Source: Nonomuraea rubra (lineage in GTDB: Bacteria; Actinomycetota; Actinomycetes; Streptosporangiales; Streptosporangiaceae). From it: a stretch of 64,000 nucleotides of DNA. A model generated the notes under the pieces. It worked only from the letters and a program-made list of their open reading frames with translations. It was not told where the DNA came from and did no database searches. The DNA is taken from contig NZ_JACHMI010000001.1 in the NCBI RefSeq assembly GCF_014207985.1, forward strand, positions 9,469,001-9,533,000. Reading direction: 5' to 3'. Positions 52,365 to 60,723 of this stretch are shown here, piece after piece. Position 1 is the stretch's first letter. Each line of letters starts with the position of its first letter. Made by a program: the position numbers and the translations under genes.

Positions 52365-53030
52365 CTACCCCTGGGCGAGTTGCAGGTCGTGACGGCCTTC
52401 CGGATCTTCCGGGTTGCGCAACAGGTCGAGCAGCCTGGGGTCGGCGGGGACGAGCACGCCGCGGTCGCCGCGCGCGGCCGCTGCCTGCAACGACTCCCGC
52501 CACGCCGCCCTCCCGGCCGGCACCGCCACCGGCACCCACCGCCCGCCGCCCTGCCCTTCACCCCCGTCCTCGCCTTCGCGCGCGCCCTTGCCCTCGGCCT
52601 CGCTTGCGTGCTTGCCTTCGCTTGCTTGCTTGCCTTCGGTCTCCAGGCGTTCGTGGTAGCTGCCGTCCTCCCGTCGCACGACGGTTCGCACCGCCGCCCC
52701 CTCGCCGGCGTCGCCGATGAGGGCGAGCCGGCCCCGGCTCAGCCGTTCCACGGTGGCGAGCGCGTGCGATCGGCCGGCCTCCGGCACGGCCACGACCAGC
52801 AGCGACCGGTAGGTGACCGCGGCCAGGGCGGCGGCCAGCGTGAGGGGATCGAGCCGGGGCGCGGCACCGTGCTCCACCCACAGCGCGTCGGCCCCCGCCG
52901 CCTCGAACGCCACCGCGTCGGTCAGCCACTCCCCCGGATCGTCCTGCGGCCTGGGCAGCACGATCCCCACCCTGACCCGCTCCCCTGCCCGCCCGGGCAA
53001 GCCCTCCCCACTCGCGATCTCGTCCGTCAT
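52365..53030 (-). CDS. Truncated luciferase-like (LLM) flavoprotein fold, unknown function
   Basis: The first ~110 of 221 residues resemble LLM-class flavin-dependent oxidoreductases (VGIVLPRP, AVAFEAAGADALWVEHG, RLDPLTLAAALAAVTYRSLLVVA, ATVERLSRGRL), but the family is usually about 300 residues and the second half of the barrel is missing. Residues 135-165 are a Glu/Gly/Lys low-complexity stretch with EGKQAS-like repeats. It overlaps selB by 4 bp (ATGA) and lies just before fdhA, so it belongs to the selenium/formate unit. Function unknown; a vestigial or specialised accessory protein are both possible. Confidence 0.65.
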   Translation of the reverse strand: MTDEIASGEGLPGRAGERVRVGIVLPRPQDDPGEWLTDAVAFEAAGADALWVEHGAAPRLDPLTLAAALAAVTYRSLLVVAVPEAGRSHALATVERLSRGRLALIGDAGEGAAVRTVVRREDGSYHERLETEGKQASEGKHASEAEGKGAREGEDGGEGQGGGRWVPVAVPAGRAAWRESLQAAAARGDRGVLVPADPRLLDLLRNPEDPEGRHDLQLAQG

Positions 53031-54862
53031 AACGGTCCCTCCTCCAGGTCGGTGACCACCCGGAGCCTCTCGTCGAGGCGGCGGGTGAGGCGGAGCCGGT
53101 CGAGGTGCTCCAGCAGCGGGATCACCACGCGCCGGTTGGTGCCGAGCGCCGCCCGCGCGTCCCCCGCCGTGAACGGCTGCGGCAACCGCGCCAGGACGCG
53201 GGCCGCCGCGACATCGGCCCCCGGCAGCAGTACGACCCCGTCGGCCAGCCGCAACACCAGGCCGGCCCGCGCGGCCAGCGCCACCGCCTGACGGGTGAGT
53301 CCCAGCTCGGGGAGCCGCGCCGCTTCCGGCGCCAGGTACGGCGCCCGTGCCAGCTCCTCCCGCAGCCGCCCGACCGCCTCGGCCACCGCGCCCGGCACCC
53401 GGTCCCCGTCGATCCGGCCATCGGAGACCCGCAGCGGCGGGCACGCCCTGACCAGCGCCTCGACAAGCTCACGCGCGGGCAGGCCGAGCGCGGTGCGGGC
53501 GGCGTCCACCGGGATGCCGGGCTGCTCCGCCACGATCGCCCCGAGCCGCTCCCCCAGCTCTTTCCACCGCCCGGCGTCCACCAGCCAGTCCCCCGCACCG
53601 GGCACGTCCAGCGGACGCGGGTCGAGCCCCATCGCGACCTGCACGTCCAGCGGGTCGAGCCCCATCGCGACCAGCTCGGAGCGCCGCACCATCCCCCGCC
53701 AGCCCAGCACGGTCGCGGCATCCGGCATCCGAGCCGTCGCACGGTCCGATGCGGCGAACGGCGCCAGCTCCGCGGCCCGTCTGGTGCCCGCCCCGCGACC
53801 GCGCAGCGGCGACGGCAGAACGTCCAGCACGACCACGCCGGTGATGGGCCGCCCGGAGCAGCGCAGCAACGCCCGATCCCCGACCCGCAACGGCAACGCC
53901 CGCGCCAACACCAGCCGAACCGCACAGGCCCCGCCGGCGGCGTGCACCGGGCCGAACGGGCGTACCCGGACCGGGACCGAGGCCGACCCGATGTGCAGCA
54001 CCGCCTCGCGCGGCGGTTCCCCCGAGCCCGCCCCCATCTCCAGCCGCACATCGGCCACGGACGTCTCCACCCAGCCCCCGGGCGTGAGCAGCGCCTTCCC
54101 CCGCGACACCCGCTCCAGCTCCACCCCCCGCAGGTTGACCGCCACCCGAGCCGCCCCTCGTACCGACTCCACGGCCTCCCCGGTCACCTGCAGCCCCTTC
54201 ACCCGCACCCGCTCCCCGTCCAGCACCAGCACGTCCCCGACCCGCAGCCGCCCCGCGGCCAGCGTCCCGGTGACCACGGTGCCCGCGCCCCTGATGGTGA
54301 AGGCCCGGTCGATCCACAACCGCACCGGAGCCCGGGCGTCGGCCACGGGCAGCCCCGCCACCATCCGGTCGAGCGCGGCCCGCAGCTCGCCGAGCCCTTC
54401 CCCCGTGCTCCCGGCCACCGTGACGACCGGCCACGCCACCCGCTCCCTGGCCTCCTCCACCGCCGGCGCCGGGTCCATCAGGTCGCACCGGGTGACCACC
54501 AGCAGCCCCCGCTCGACCCTGAGCGCCTCGATCGCCTCCCAGTGCTCCTGCGACTGCGCCTGCCACCCCTGATCCGCCGCCAGCACGAACATCACGGCCG
54601 GCACGGGCCCGAGCCCGGCCAGCATGTTGGTGACGAAGCGCTCGTGCCCCGGTACGTCCACGAACGCCAGCCGCCGCCCCGAGGGCAGCGTGGTCCAGGC
54701 GAAGCCGAGGTCGATGGTCATGCCGCGGCGGCGTTCCTCGGCCCACCGGTCGGGTTCGATCCCGGTCAGGGCGCGGACCAGGGTGGACTTGCCGTGGTCC
54801 ACGTGCCCGGCCGTGGCGATCACGTACATGCCGGCACCGCGCGGGGGCCGGTCGCCTGTCAC
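53027..54862 (-). CDS. selB: Selenocysteine-specific translation elongation factor SelB
   Basis: It delivers Sec-tRNA to the ribosome at UGA codons followed by a SECIS. GTPase motifs: G1 AGHVDHGKST, G3 DVPGHE, G4 TRCDL, then the EF-Tu-like domains 2 and 3 (GAGTVVTGTLAAG) and C-terminal winged helices for SECIS binding. GTG 54862 is preferred because AGGAGG stands 6 bp before it; ATG 54829 (MYVIATAGH) is the alternative and matches homologue starts. About 611 residues. It lies 49 bp after tRNA-Sec on the same strand. selA and selD are not in the window. Confidence 0.95.
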   Translation of the reverse strand: MTGDRPPRGAGMYVIATAGHVDHGKSTLVRALTGIEPDRWAEERRRGMTIDLGFAWTTLPSGRRLAFVDVPGHERFVTNMLAGLGPVPAVMFVLAADQGWQAQSQEHWEAIEALRVERGLLVVTRCDLMDPAPAVEEARERVAWPVVTVAGSTGEGLGELRAALDRMVAGLPVADARAPVRLWIDRAFTIRGAGTVVTGTLAAGRLRVGDVLVLDGERVRVKGLQVTGEAVESVRGAARVAVNLRGVELERVSRGKALLTPGGWVETSVADVRLEMGAGSGEPPREAVLHIGSASVPVRVRPFGPVHAAGGACAVRLVLARALPLRVGDRALLRCSGRPITGVVVLDVLPSPLRGRGAGTRRAAELAPFAASDRATARMPDAATVLGWRGMVRRSELVAMGLDPLDVQVAMGLDPRPLDVPGAGDWLVDAGRWKELGERLGAIVAEQPGIPVDAARTALGLPARELVEALVRACPPLRVSDGRIDGDRVPGAVAEAVGRLREELARAPYLAPEAARLPELGLTRQAVALAARAGLVLRLADGVVLLPGADVAAARVLARLPQPFTAGDARAALGTNRRVVIPLLEHLDRLRLTRRLDERLRVVTDLEEGPL

Positions 54863-54903
54863 GGCGGGCCTCCTGGGGGTGCGGATGTCACGGCGGGTCT
54901 CCT
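54857..54903 (-). repeat. Direct repeat duplicating the selB start region, with a 10-residue ORF
   Basis: Two 18-bp copies (54857-54874 and 54886-54903, 17 of 18 identical) each contain a GGAG-type Shine-Dalgarno, CCCGCC and GTGACA. The upstream copy's GTG (54891) opens a 10-residue ORF whose TGA (54861-54859) overlaps the selB GTG. This may couple selB translation, or be a duplication by-product. Confidence 0.65.
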
Positions 54904-54911
54904 TGAGGGTG

Positions 54912-55003
54912 CGGAGGCGCACGGGGATCGAACCCGCCGGCGACGCCGCGCGCCGCCCACCGATTTTGAAGACCGGGGTGCCCACCAGAACACACGCGCC
55001 TCC
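54912..55003 (-). tRNA. selC: tRNA-Sec (UCA anticodon)
   Basis: The 92-base gene has an 8-bp acceptor stem (GGAGGCGC with GCGCCTCC), an anticodon arm CCGGT-CTTCAAA-ATCGG with TCA in the loop, a long GC-rich variable arm, and a T arm with GGTTCGATCCC. The long variable arm and 8-bp acceptor stem identify tRNA-Sec rather than tRNA-Ser. Discriminator base G; the 3' CCA is not encoded. It precedes selB on the same strand. Confidence 0.95.
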
Positions 55004-55060
55004 AAGGCCGTCATCTCACGATATGACGGGCAAGGCCGTTGAGCACTCCGGGCGAGCCGG

Positions 55061-55381
55061 CTACTTACGCCGGGGCAGCTGTCCGGTGGGCCCTCCGGCG
55101 ATGACGAGCTTCCCCGGGCCGGAGGTGACGGTGAAGCGCCCCGGCCCGAAGGTGTTCTCTCCGGTGGGTCCCAGTGGCACCGACATCCCTCCTGCCTGGA
55201 GGTCCGCTTCGAACCCGGGCAGCTTCAGCCGGATCAGCGCGGGCAGCAGCGCCGAGACGGTGATCAGCCCGACGAGTATCGGCGTGTTCACCAGCAGCAG
55301 CGCCACTCCCGCCACGAAATGCGGGTCCGCCTCGTGGTTCGGGGCGAGGCCGATGGAGGCTTCGCCCGACGGTGTGATCAC
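55061..55381 (-). CDS. Small membrane protein of unknown function
   Basis: I do not recognise it. The 106-residue product has one long hydrophobic segment (VAGVALLLVNTPILVGLITVSALLPALI, about 24-51) after a short polar N-terminus and a hydrophilic C-terminal half. The start GTG 55381 lacks a clear Shine-Dalgarno, so the start is uncertain. It is upstream of tRNA-Sec on the same strand and divergent from the gene at 55465. Confidence 0.5.
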   Translation of the reverse strand: MITPSGEASIGLAPNHEADPHFVAGVALLLVNTPILVGLITVSALLPALIRLKLPGFEADLQAGGMSVPLGPTGENTFGPGRFTVTSGPGKLVIAGGPTGQLPRRK

Positions 55382-55464
55382 CGAAAGCGACGCAGCTCTG
55401 ACGAGCCGGCCGCGATGCGGCCTTGATCGTCCGGTGGGCCTCGGTGTTACGTTGAGAGTGAGAC

Positions 55465-56037
55465 GTGCCCGACACCTGCGCGAAGGACGTGGTCACCGTG
55501 CTCTACCTCTTCGGTTTCGATCGGATCGGCGTGGCCGTGAGCGACATCTACTTCGTCGACCCCAACCCCCTCGAAGGCCAGGAGGGCGCCGAGCGCGGCG
55601 TCCGGCTGGAGCTGCGGCGGCTGGAGAGCGGCGACCTCAAGGGCTCGATCTACTCCTCCCGGCCCATCACCATCGACCGGCCGATCTGGCGCGTCGACCT
55701 GCTGGAGTCGGTCACCGGCACGCCGGGCAGCTTCGACCGCACCCACCACCACCCCGGGGTCAAGGGGTGGGAGCCGGGGCGGCGGGTGTTCGACGAGCGG
55801 CTGTCGGAGGAGCCGCTGAAGTGGCTCGGCGAGCGGCTGGCCGACCTGGAGGGGGTGCTGGACGAGTCCGGGGTCGGGCGCGACGAGGTCGGCCCGGACG
55901 ACGTGACCGGCCTGCGCGACCGGGCTCCGGAGATCGTCGAGACGGTCGCCCGCCTGCTCGACACCGTACGCAGTACCGGCCCCGGCGCACCGGCCGGCGC
56001 CGAATCGGCCACGAGCGTGCGGGCGAGCTGGTTGTAG
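55465..56037 (+). CDS. Conserved hypothetical protein
   Basis: No family name is recognised. The 190-residue protein is soluble, with an acidic, well-ordered N-terminal half (VLYLFGFDRIGVAVSDIYFVDPNP, EGAERGVRLELRRLE, RPIWRVDLLESV) and a helical C-terminal tail. GTG 55465 follows GAGAGTGAG; GTG 55489 and GTG 55498 are alternative starts that would drop the first residues. Codon use is typical of the genome, so it is very likely a real gene. It lies between the selenium island and a PPOX-type gene. Confidence 0.65.
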   Translation: MPDTCAKDVVTVLYLFGFDRIGVAVSDIYFVDPNPLEGQEGAERGVRLELRRLESGDLKGSIYSSRPITIDRPIWRVDLLESVTGTPGSFDRTHHHPGVKGWEPGRRVFDERLSEEPLKWLGERLADLEGVLDESGVGRDEVGPDDVTGLRDRAPEIVETVARLLDTVRSTGPGAPAGAESATSVRASWL

Positions 56038-56128
56038 CCCGGTCCGCGGTGAGGCGATGAGTTTCCGGTGACTCCGCAGTCGGTACCCGCGGAGCTGTCA
56101 GTGCCTGTGGACGAGGAAGGACATGGTC

Positions 56129-56617
56129 ATGAAGGACCTCTCGCAGGGTGACGTGCGGTTGCTGGAGACCGAGATCGCGCAGCGCCTGCTGCACTCCACG
56201 ATCCCCGCCCGGCTCGCGTACGTCGCCGCCGACGGCACACCTCGCGTGATGTCGACCTGGCACGTCTGGACGGGCGAGGAACTCGTCATGGCGACGTACG
56301 TCCATTGCCCCCCGATGGGGATCACCCGGCCCGCCCGGCGGCTGCACGCCCTGCGGGCCCGGCCGGACGTCGCCGTCACCATCGACACCGAGGCCCAGCC
56401 GCCGGAGGTGCTGCTGCTGCGCGGCCGGGTCTCGATCACCGAGGTCGACGGCATGGTGCCCGAGCAGGCGCAGGCCGCGCGCCGGTTCCTCGGCGAGGAG
56501 GGCGGCGCGGGGTACGTCGCGCAGGCCGATCATCCCGAGACGAGGATGGCCCGCATCGCCCTGCGGCCGGCCTGGGTGGGTGTCCTGGACTTCCAGACCC
56601 GCTTCCCCGGCTCCTGA
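56129..56617 (+). CDS. Pyridoxamine 5'-phosphate oxidase (PPOX)-type flavin-binding protein
   Basis: A 162-residue split-barrel protein. PPOX landmarks: an N-terminal helix (LLHSTIPARLAYVAADGTPRVMSTWHVWTGEELVMAT in two parts), then PARRLHALRARPDVAVTID and LRGRVSI. Such small proteins bind FMN, F420 or heme; the cofactor and substrate are unknown. ATG 56129 is chosen because GAGGAAGG is 8 bp upstream; ATG 56123 is only 2 bp from it. Confidence 0.8.
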   Translation: MKDLSQGDVRLLETEIAQRLLHSTIPARLAYVAADGTPRVMSTWHVWTGEELVMATYVHCPPMGITRPARRLHALRARPDVAVTIDTEAQPPEVLLLRGRVSITEVDGMVPEQAQAARRFLGEEGGAGYVAQADHPETRMARIALRPAWVGVLDFQTRFPGS

Positions 56618-56632
56618 CCACGGACGGAGTAG

Positions 56633-57448
56633 TCAGCTCGGCCTGGTGATGCGTTCGGCCAGGTCGACGACCGCGCCGACGAGCTCCCGGCCGTTCAGCA
56701 GGGCGAGGTCGTTGTGCCCCGCCCCGGCCACCTCCACGGTCGTCGCCCGCGCGGCGCCGGCGACCGCGCGGCTCAGGTGAGGGGGGACGATCGTGTCGCC
56801 GGTGCCGTACACGACCACGACCGGGGCCCGTACCGAGGCGATGCCGTCGGCGACGGGGAAGCGGTCGCGCAGCAGCGCGCGTACCGGCAGGAACGGGTAG
56901 TTGACCTGGCCGGCGGCGGCCAGGTCGGTGAACGGTGAGCGCAGCACCAGCCCGTCGGGCGGGCGTTCCAGGGCGAGCCTGGTCGCCACCGCGGCGCCGA
57001 GGCTCTCGCCGAAGTAGATGACGTGCGGGCTGCGGATGGCGTCGCGGGCGGCCAGGGCGTCGAGGTGCAGGCCCTCCTCGGTGGGGTTGCCGGGGTTGCC
57101 GCCGTAGCCGCGGTAGTCCATGAGCAGCACCGGCAGCCCGTGCGCGGCCAGCGCCCTGGCCAGCGGCGCGCGGTGCAGCCGGTTGCCCGCGTTGCCGCCG
57201 GTGACCAGCACGGTCACGTCGTGGTGGCCGGGCACGTACCAGGCGGCCAGGCGCAGCCCGTCGCGGGTCGTGAGCGTGAGGTCCCGCGCCCCCGGCAGCA
57301 CCGAGGCGGCCGGCGGCGCGGGGTCGCTGTCGGGCAGGTAGATGAGCCGCCGCTGGAACACCCACAGCAGCCCGAGCAGCAGGATGAGCACCGCGGCGAC
57401 GACCAGGGCGGTGCGCGCGAGCGTCGTCACGACGCCCACGGTACGCAC
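56633..57448 (-). CDS. Membrane-anchored alpha/beta hydrolase
   Basis: The 271-residue protein has an N-terminal helix (ALVVAAVLILLLGLLWVF) that anchors it, then an alpha/beta hydrolase fold like the BEM46/ABHD13 group: DYRGYGGNPGNP, nucleophile elbow GESLGA (Ser about 147), Asp in YGTGDTIVP and His in GAGHND. The substrate is unknown. GTG 57448 is taken as the start; several in-frame GTGs follow. It is convergent with the PPOX gene. Confidence 0.85.
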   Translation of the reverse strand: MRTVGVVTTLARTALVVAAVLILLLGLLWVFQRRLIYLPDSDPAPPAASVLPGARDLTLTTRDGLRLAAWYVPGHHDVTVLVTGGNAGNRLHRAPLARALAAHGLPVLLMDYRGYGGNPGNPTEEGLHLDALAARDAIRSPHVIYFGESLGAAVATRLALERPPDGLVLRSPFTDLAAAGQVNYPFLPVRALLRDRFPVADGIASVRAPVVVVYGTGDTIVPPHLSRAVAGAARATTVEVAGAGHNDLALLNGRELVGAVVDLAERITRPS

Positions 57449-57578
57449 CCCGCCCGACCGCCGTCACGGCCACCACGGCACGCACACCGCCAGAGCCTCG
57501 ACCCGCCGCCAGCGGCACGCCCACGGCCGACCGCACGAAGGGCTACGCGAGCACGTCCGTAGCCGGCCGCGCGGAGGG

Positions 57579-58784
57579 CTAGACGAGTGCGCCCGCCTGG
57601 ACGACGTGCCGGACGTGCCCGGGGTCGGCCAGCACGCCGATGTCCTCCAGCGGATCCCCGTCGAGCACGAGCAGGTCGGCGTGCGCGCCCACGGCCAGCG
57701 TGCCGATCTCGCCCGCCAGCCCGACCAGCTCCGCCGCCCCCGTGGTGGCGGCCCGCAGCACGTCGATCGGCCGCTGCACCTCGGCCCTGAGCCGGAACTC
57801 CTGGTTCTGGTGCCGGTGCATGCCGCCGAGCAGGTCGGTCCCGTACGCGAGCCGCACCCCTCCCCGCGCGGCCCGTTCCAGCGCGACGAGCCCGGCATCG
57901 AGCACTTCGTCCACCTTGCGCCAGCTCCGCTCGGGCAGGCCGAACTCGCGGCCTTCCTCCTTCAGCGCCCAGTACGTCACGAGCGTCGGCACCAGGTACG
58001 CCTCGTGCCGCAGGAACAGCTCCACGCTCGTGTCGTCGATCAGGTTGCCGTGCTCGATGGAGCGCACCCCCGCCTCCAGGGCCCGGTTGACGGCCCGGGC
58101 GGTGTAGGCGTGGGCGGCGACGTACCGGTTGGCGGCCTCGGCCTCCTCGACGGCGGCGCGCAGCTCGTCCATCGAGTACTGGGTGGAGTCGATGCGGTCG
58201 GTCGGCGAGGCGACGCCGCCGGACGCCATCAGCTTGATGTGGTGGGCGCCCTTGCGCAGCTCGTCGCGGGCGGCGGTGCGGACGGCGTCCACGCCGTCGG
58301 CGACCCGGCCGACTCCGGCGCAGCACGGGTGGTCGTCCTTGAGGTGCTCGCCCCGGCCGCGGAAGTCGGCGTGCCCGCCGGTCTGGCTCAGGCCCTTGCC
58401 GCAGAACAGCAGGCGCGGGCCGCGTACGAGACCCTCCGCCTGCGCGTCGGCGAGGCCGAAGTCGGCGCCGGACGCGTCGCGGACCGTGGTGAAGCCGCGG
58501 CTCAGCATGTCGCTCATGATGCGGGCGCTGTGGGCGGCCACGTAGGAGGGGGACATGGAGCCGAGCGTGCCGAGGTTCGCGGTGGAGGCGGTGACGTGGA
58601 CGTGCGCGTCGATCAGGCCGGGCACGACGCGGGCGCCCGCCAGGTCGAGCACCCGGGTGCCGTCGGGGGCGGTGAGCCCGGTGCCGGTCTCGGCGATGCG
58701 CCCGTCGGCGCACCGCAGGTCGGCCTCGGTGTACTCGCCGGTCCGCACGTCGAGCAGCAGCGCGTTCCTGAGGAGCAGGCTCAT
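57579..58784 (-). CDS. Amidohydrolase-family metal-dependent hydrolase (imidazolonepropionase-like)
   Basis: A 401-residue TIM-barrel hydrolase with a two-metal site: HxH in DAHVHV (about 61-63), the Lys of HIKLMASGG (likely carbamylated), His in AAHAYT, EHGN and Asp in GTDLLGG. Relatives include prolidases and carboxypeptidase-like amidases. It is translationally coupled to the GAF protein (4-bp overlap), which is in turn coupled to an MFS permease, so it probably hydrolyses something that the permease imports. The substrate is unknown. Confidence 0.88.
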   Translation of the reverse strand: MSLLLRNALLLDVRTGEYTEADLRCADGRIAETGTGLTAPDGTRVLDLAGARVVPGLIDAHVHVTASTANLGTLGSMSPSYVAAHSARIMSDMLSRGFTTVRDASGADFGLADAQAEGLVRGPRLLFCGKGLSQTGGHADFRGRGEHLKDDHPCCAGVGRVADGVDAVRTAARDELRKGAHHIKLMASGGVASPTDRIDSTQYSMDELRAAVEEAEAANRYVAAHAYTARAVNRALEAGVRSIEHGNLIDDTSVELFLRHEAYLVPTLVTYWALKEEGREFGLPERSWRKVDEVLDAGLVALERAARGGVRLAYGTDLLGGMHRHQNQEFRLRAEVQRPIDVLRAATTGAAELVGLAGEIGTLAVGAHADLLVLDGDPLEDIGVLADPGHVRHVVQAGALV

Positions 58785-59203
58785 GCCGCACCGCCCTTGA
58801 GCCAGGCGGCGGCGTCCCCGGCGATGGCCTGGGCGGCGGCCACGGACGCGTCGTCGTAGGCACCCTCGGCGTCGAGGATGTTGAGCACGCCGAGCACCTC
58901 GCCGTCGTCCCCGAGCACGGGCACGTTGATGATGGAGCCGCAGCCCAGGCTCTCGATCAGCTCGTGGTCGGCGAAGATCTCGCGTACGGCGGCCCTGTCC
59001 CGGCCGAAGTACGGCTGCCGGCCCTCGATGCAGGTGGCCAGCCAGTCCTGGGCCACCTCGACGGTCTTCTCGCCGCCCACCGGGTACTGCTCGGGGTGGC
59101 TGCTGTGCACGCGGCGCAGCGCCCGCCGCTCGGGCACCCAGGCCAGTACGGTGAACAACCGCACGCCCACCTCCCGGCGCACCCTCTCCTCCAGCTCGTT
59201 CAT
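58781..59203 (-). CDS. GAF-domain protein
   Basis: A stand-alone 140-residue GAF domain, with LFTVLAWVPERRALRRVHSS, the GCGSIINVPVLGDDGEVLGVLNILD core and a C-terminal helix. Free GAF proteins bind small molecules or redox signals. It lies between the amidohydrolase and the MFS transporter with 4-bp overlaps on both sides, so it may be a ligand-binding accessory or a modified enzyme of that pathway (inference). Confidence 0.8.
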   Translation of the reverse strand: MNELEERVRREVGVRLFTVLAWVPERRALRRVHSSHPEQYPVGGEKTVEVAQDWLATCIEGRQPYFGRDRAAVREIFADHELIESLGCGSIINVPVLGDDGEVLGVLNILDAEGAYDDASVAAAQAIAGDAAAWLKGGAA

Positions 59204-60576
59204 CGGGCTGCCTCCTCAGTCGTCTCCGTCAGCTCTTCCAGTGATCGTCCTGCCGTGGCCAGCCCGAACACGACCACGCACACCACCCCGGCCACCAGCA
59301 CCGCGGTCGTGAGGCCGAACACGCCGGCGAAGCCCAGGCTCGCGGCCGACAGGCCGATGATCGTCGGTGCGAGGATGCTGCCGACCCGGCCGAACGCGCT
59401 CGACAGCCCGGTGCCGGTGGCACGGATCCAGGTGGGGAACACCTCGGGGGTGTAGGAGTAGACGCCGGCGTACGTGCCGTTCAGGAAGAACGACAGCACC
59501 GCGCCCGCGAGCGTGATCGTGACGGGCGAGTCCATCTGCGACAGCCAGAACGCGCTGACCGCCGAGCCGGCGAGGTAGAGCGCGATCGTGTTCTTGCGGT
59601 CCATCCGCTCCGACAGCCAGGCCGCGGAGAAGTACCCCGGGATCTGCGCCAGGTAGATGATGATCGAGAACTCGAAGCTCTTGGTGACCGTGATGCCGCG
59701 CTGCACGAGCAGCGTGGGGATCCAGGAGAAGAACCCGTAGTACGAGAACGTGATCACGAACCACACCAGCCAGATCACCGCCGTGCGCCTGGCCATGGCC
59801 GGGCTCCACAGGAAGCGCAGCGCGCTGAACAGGTTCACCTTCGCCGCGCCGGCGGAAGTGGGGGCGACGGCGGTCTCGGGCACCGGCGGCAGCGGTTGTC
59901 CCGTCGCCCGCTCGACGCGCCGCTCCAGGTCGGCGACCACCGCCTCGGCCTCGCCCGTACGGCCCTGCTGGAGCAGGAAGCGCGGCGACTCCGGCAGCGA
60001 GCGGCGCCACCACAGCAACATCACGATCGGCAGCGCGGTGATCACCTGGGCGATCCGCCAGCCGTCGTCGAACGTCGGCACGACGAACCGACCGATCAGC
60101 GCCGCCATCACGAACCCGAACGAGAAGAACCCGGCCAGCGCCCCGATGAACCACCCGCGCCGCTTGGCGGGCACGAACTCCGACAGGAACGGCGCGATGA
60201 TCGCGCTCTCCGCCCCCGCGCCGGCCCCGGCGAGCACGCGGGCGCCGAGGAACACCTCGTAGTTCGGCGCGAACGCGGCCACCACGGAGAAGACGGCGTA
60301 GAAGGCGAGCGCGTACATCATCACCTTCTTGCGGCCGATGCGGTCGCCGAGCAGGCCCGCCACGGTCGCGCCGAACAGGAACCCGAACGGCGTCGCGGAC
60401 CCGATGAAGCCGAGCTGGCCGTTGGACAGGCCCCAGGCCTCCTGCGCGCTCGGCAGCAGGAAGGCGACGACGGCCGAGTCCATGCCGTCGAAGGTGTAGC
60501 CGAGGCCGCCTATCAGGAGCAGGACGTAGTGCGGACGGCTCAGCGGGAGCCGGTCCAGACGGGCCAACAAGGTCAT
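59200..60576 (-). CDS. MFS transporter (aromatic acid/sugar-porter type)
   Basis: A 458-residue, 12-helix permease. Landmarks: GYTFDGMDSAVVAFLLPS in helix 1, the GDRIGRKKVM signature in loop 2-3, SLPESPRFLLQQGR after helix 6 and SERMDRKN in loop 8-9. The first helix and the PESPRFL box point to the metabolite:H+ symporter/sugar-porter group. ATG 60576 follows AAAGG. It is the first gene of the amidohydrolase operon and is divergent from the RpiR regulator. Confidence 0.9.
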   Translation of the reverse strand: MTLLARLDRLPLSRPHYVLLLIGGLGYTFDGMDSAVVAFLLPSAQEAWGLSNGQLGFIGSATPFGFLFGATVAGLLGDRIGRKKVMMYALAFYAVFSVVAAFAPNYEVFLGARVLAGAGAGAESAIIAPFLSEFVPAKRRGWFIGALAGFFSFGFVMAALIGRFVVPTFDDGWRIAQVITALPIVMLLWWRRSLPESPRFLLQQGRTGEAEAVVADLERRVERATGQPLPPVPETAVAPTSAGAAKVNLFSALRFLWSPAMARRTAVIWLVWFVITFSYYGFFSWIPTLLVQRGITVTKSFEFSIIIYLAQIPGYFSAAWLSERMDRKNTIALYLAGSAVSAFWLSQMDSPVTITLAGAVLSFFLNGTYAGVYSYTPEVFPTWIRATGTGLSSAFGRVGSILAPTIIGLSAASLGFAGVFGLTTAVLVAGVVCVVVFGLATAGRSLEELTETTEEAAR

Positions 60577-60615
60577 CGAAGCACACCTTTCACCAGGTCA
60601 TGGCCCTGCAAGTCG

Positions 60616-60670
60616 ATTGCGCAGCAACATATAGTGCAAATTGGCAAAATTGCAATGGTCTTTGCAAGTT
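60616..60670. promoter_or_regulatory. RpiR operator candidate between MFS and regulator genes
   Basis: The AT-rich 147-bp gap holds a near-perfect inverted repeat, TGCAAATT, GGCA, AAATTGCA (60635-60654), flanked by TTGC-GCA-GCAA (60617-60627) and a further TTTGCAA (60661-60667). Repeated TTGCA/TGCAA half-sites between a divergent regulator and its target are typical of autoregulation. Confidence 0.55.
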
Positions 60671-60723
60671 TGGTGGGCGGCGAGCGCGTACCATGGCGAC
60701 GTCCGACCTCGGGAAGGGATCAC

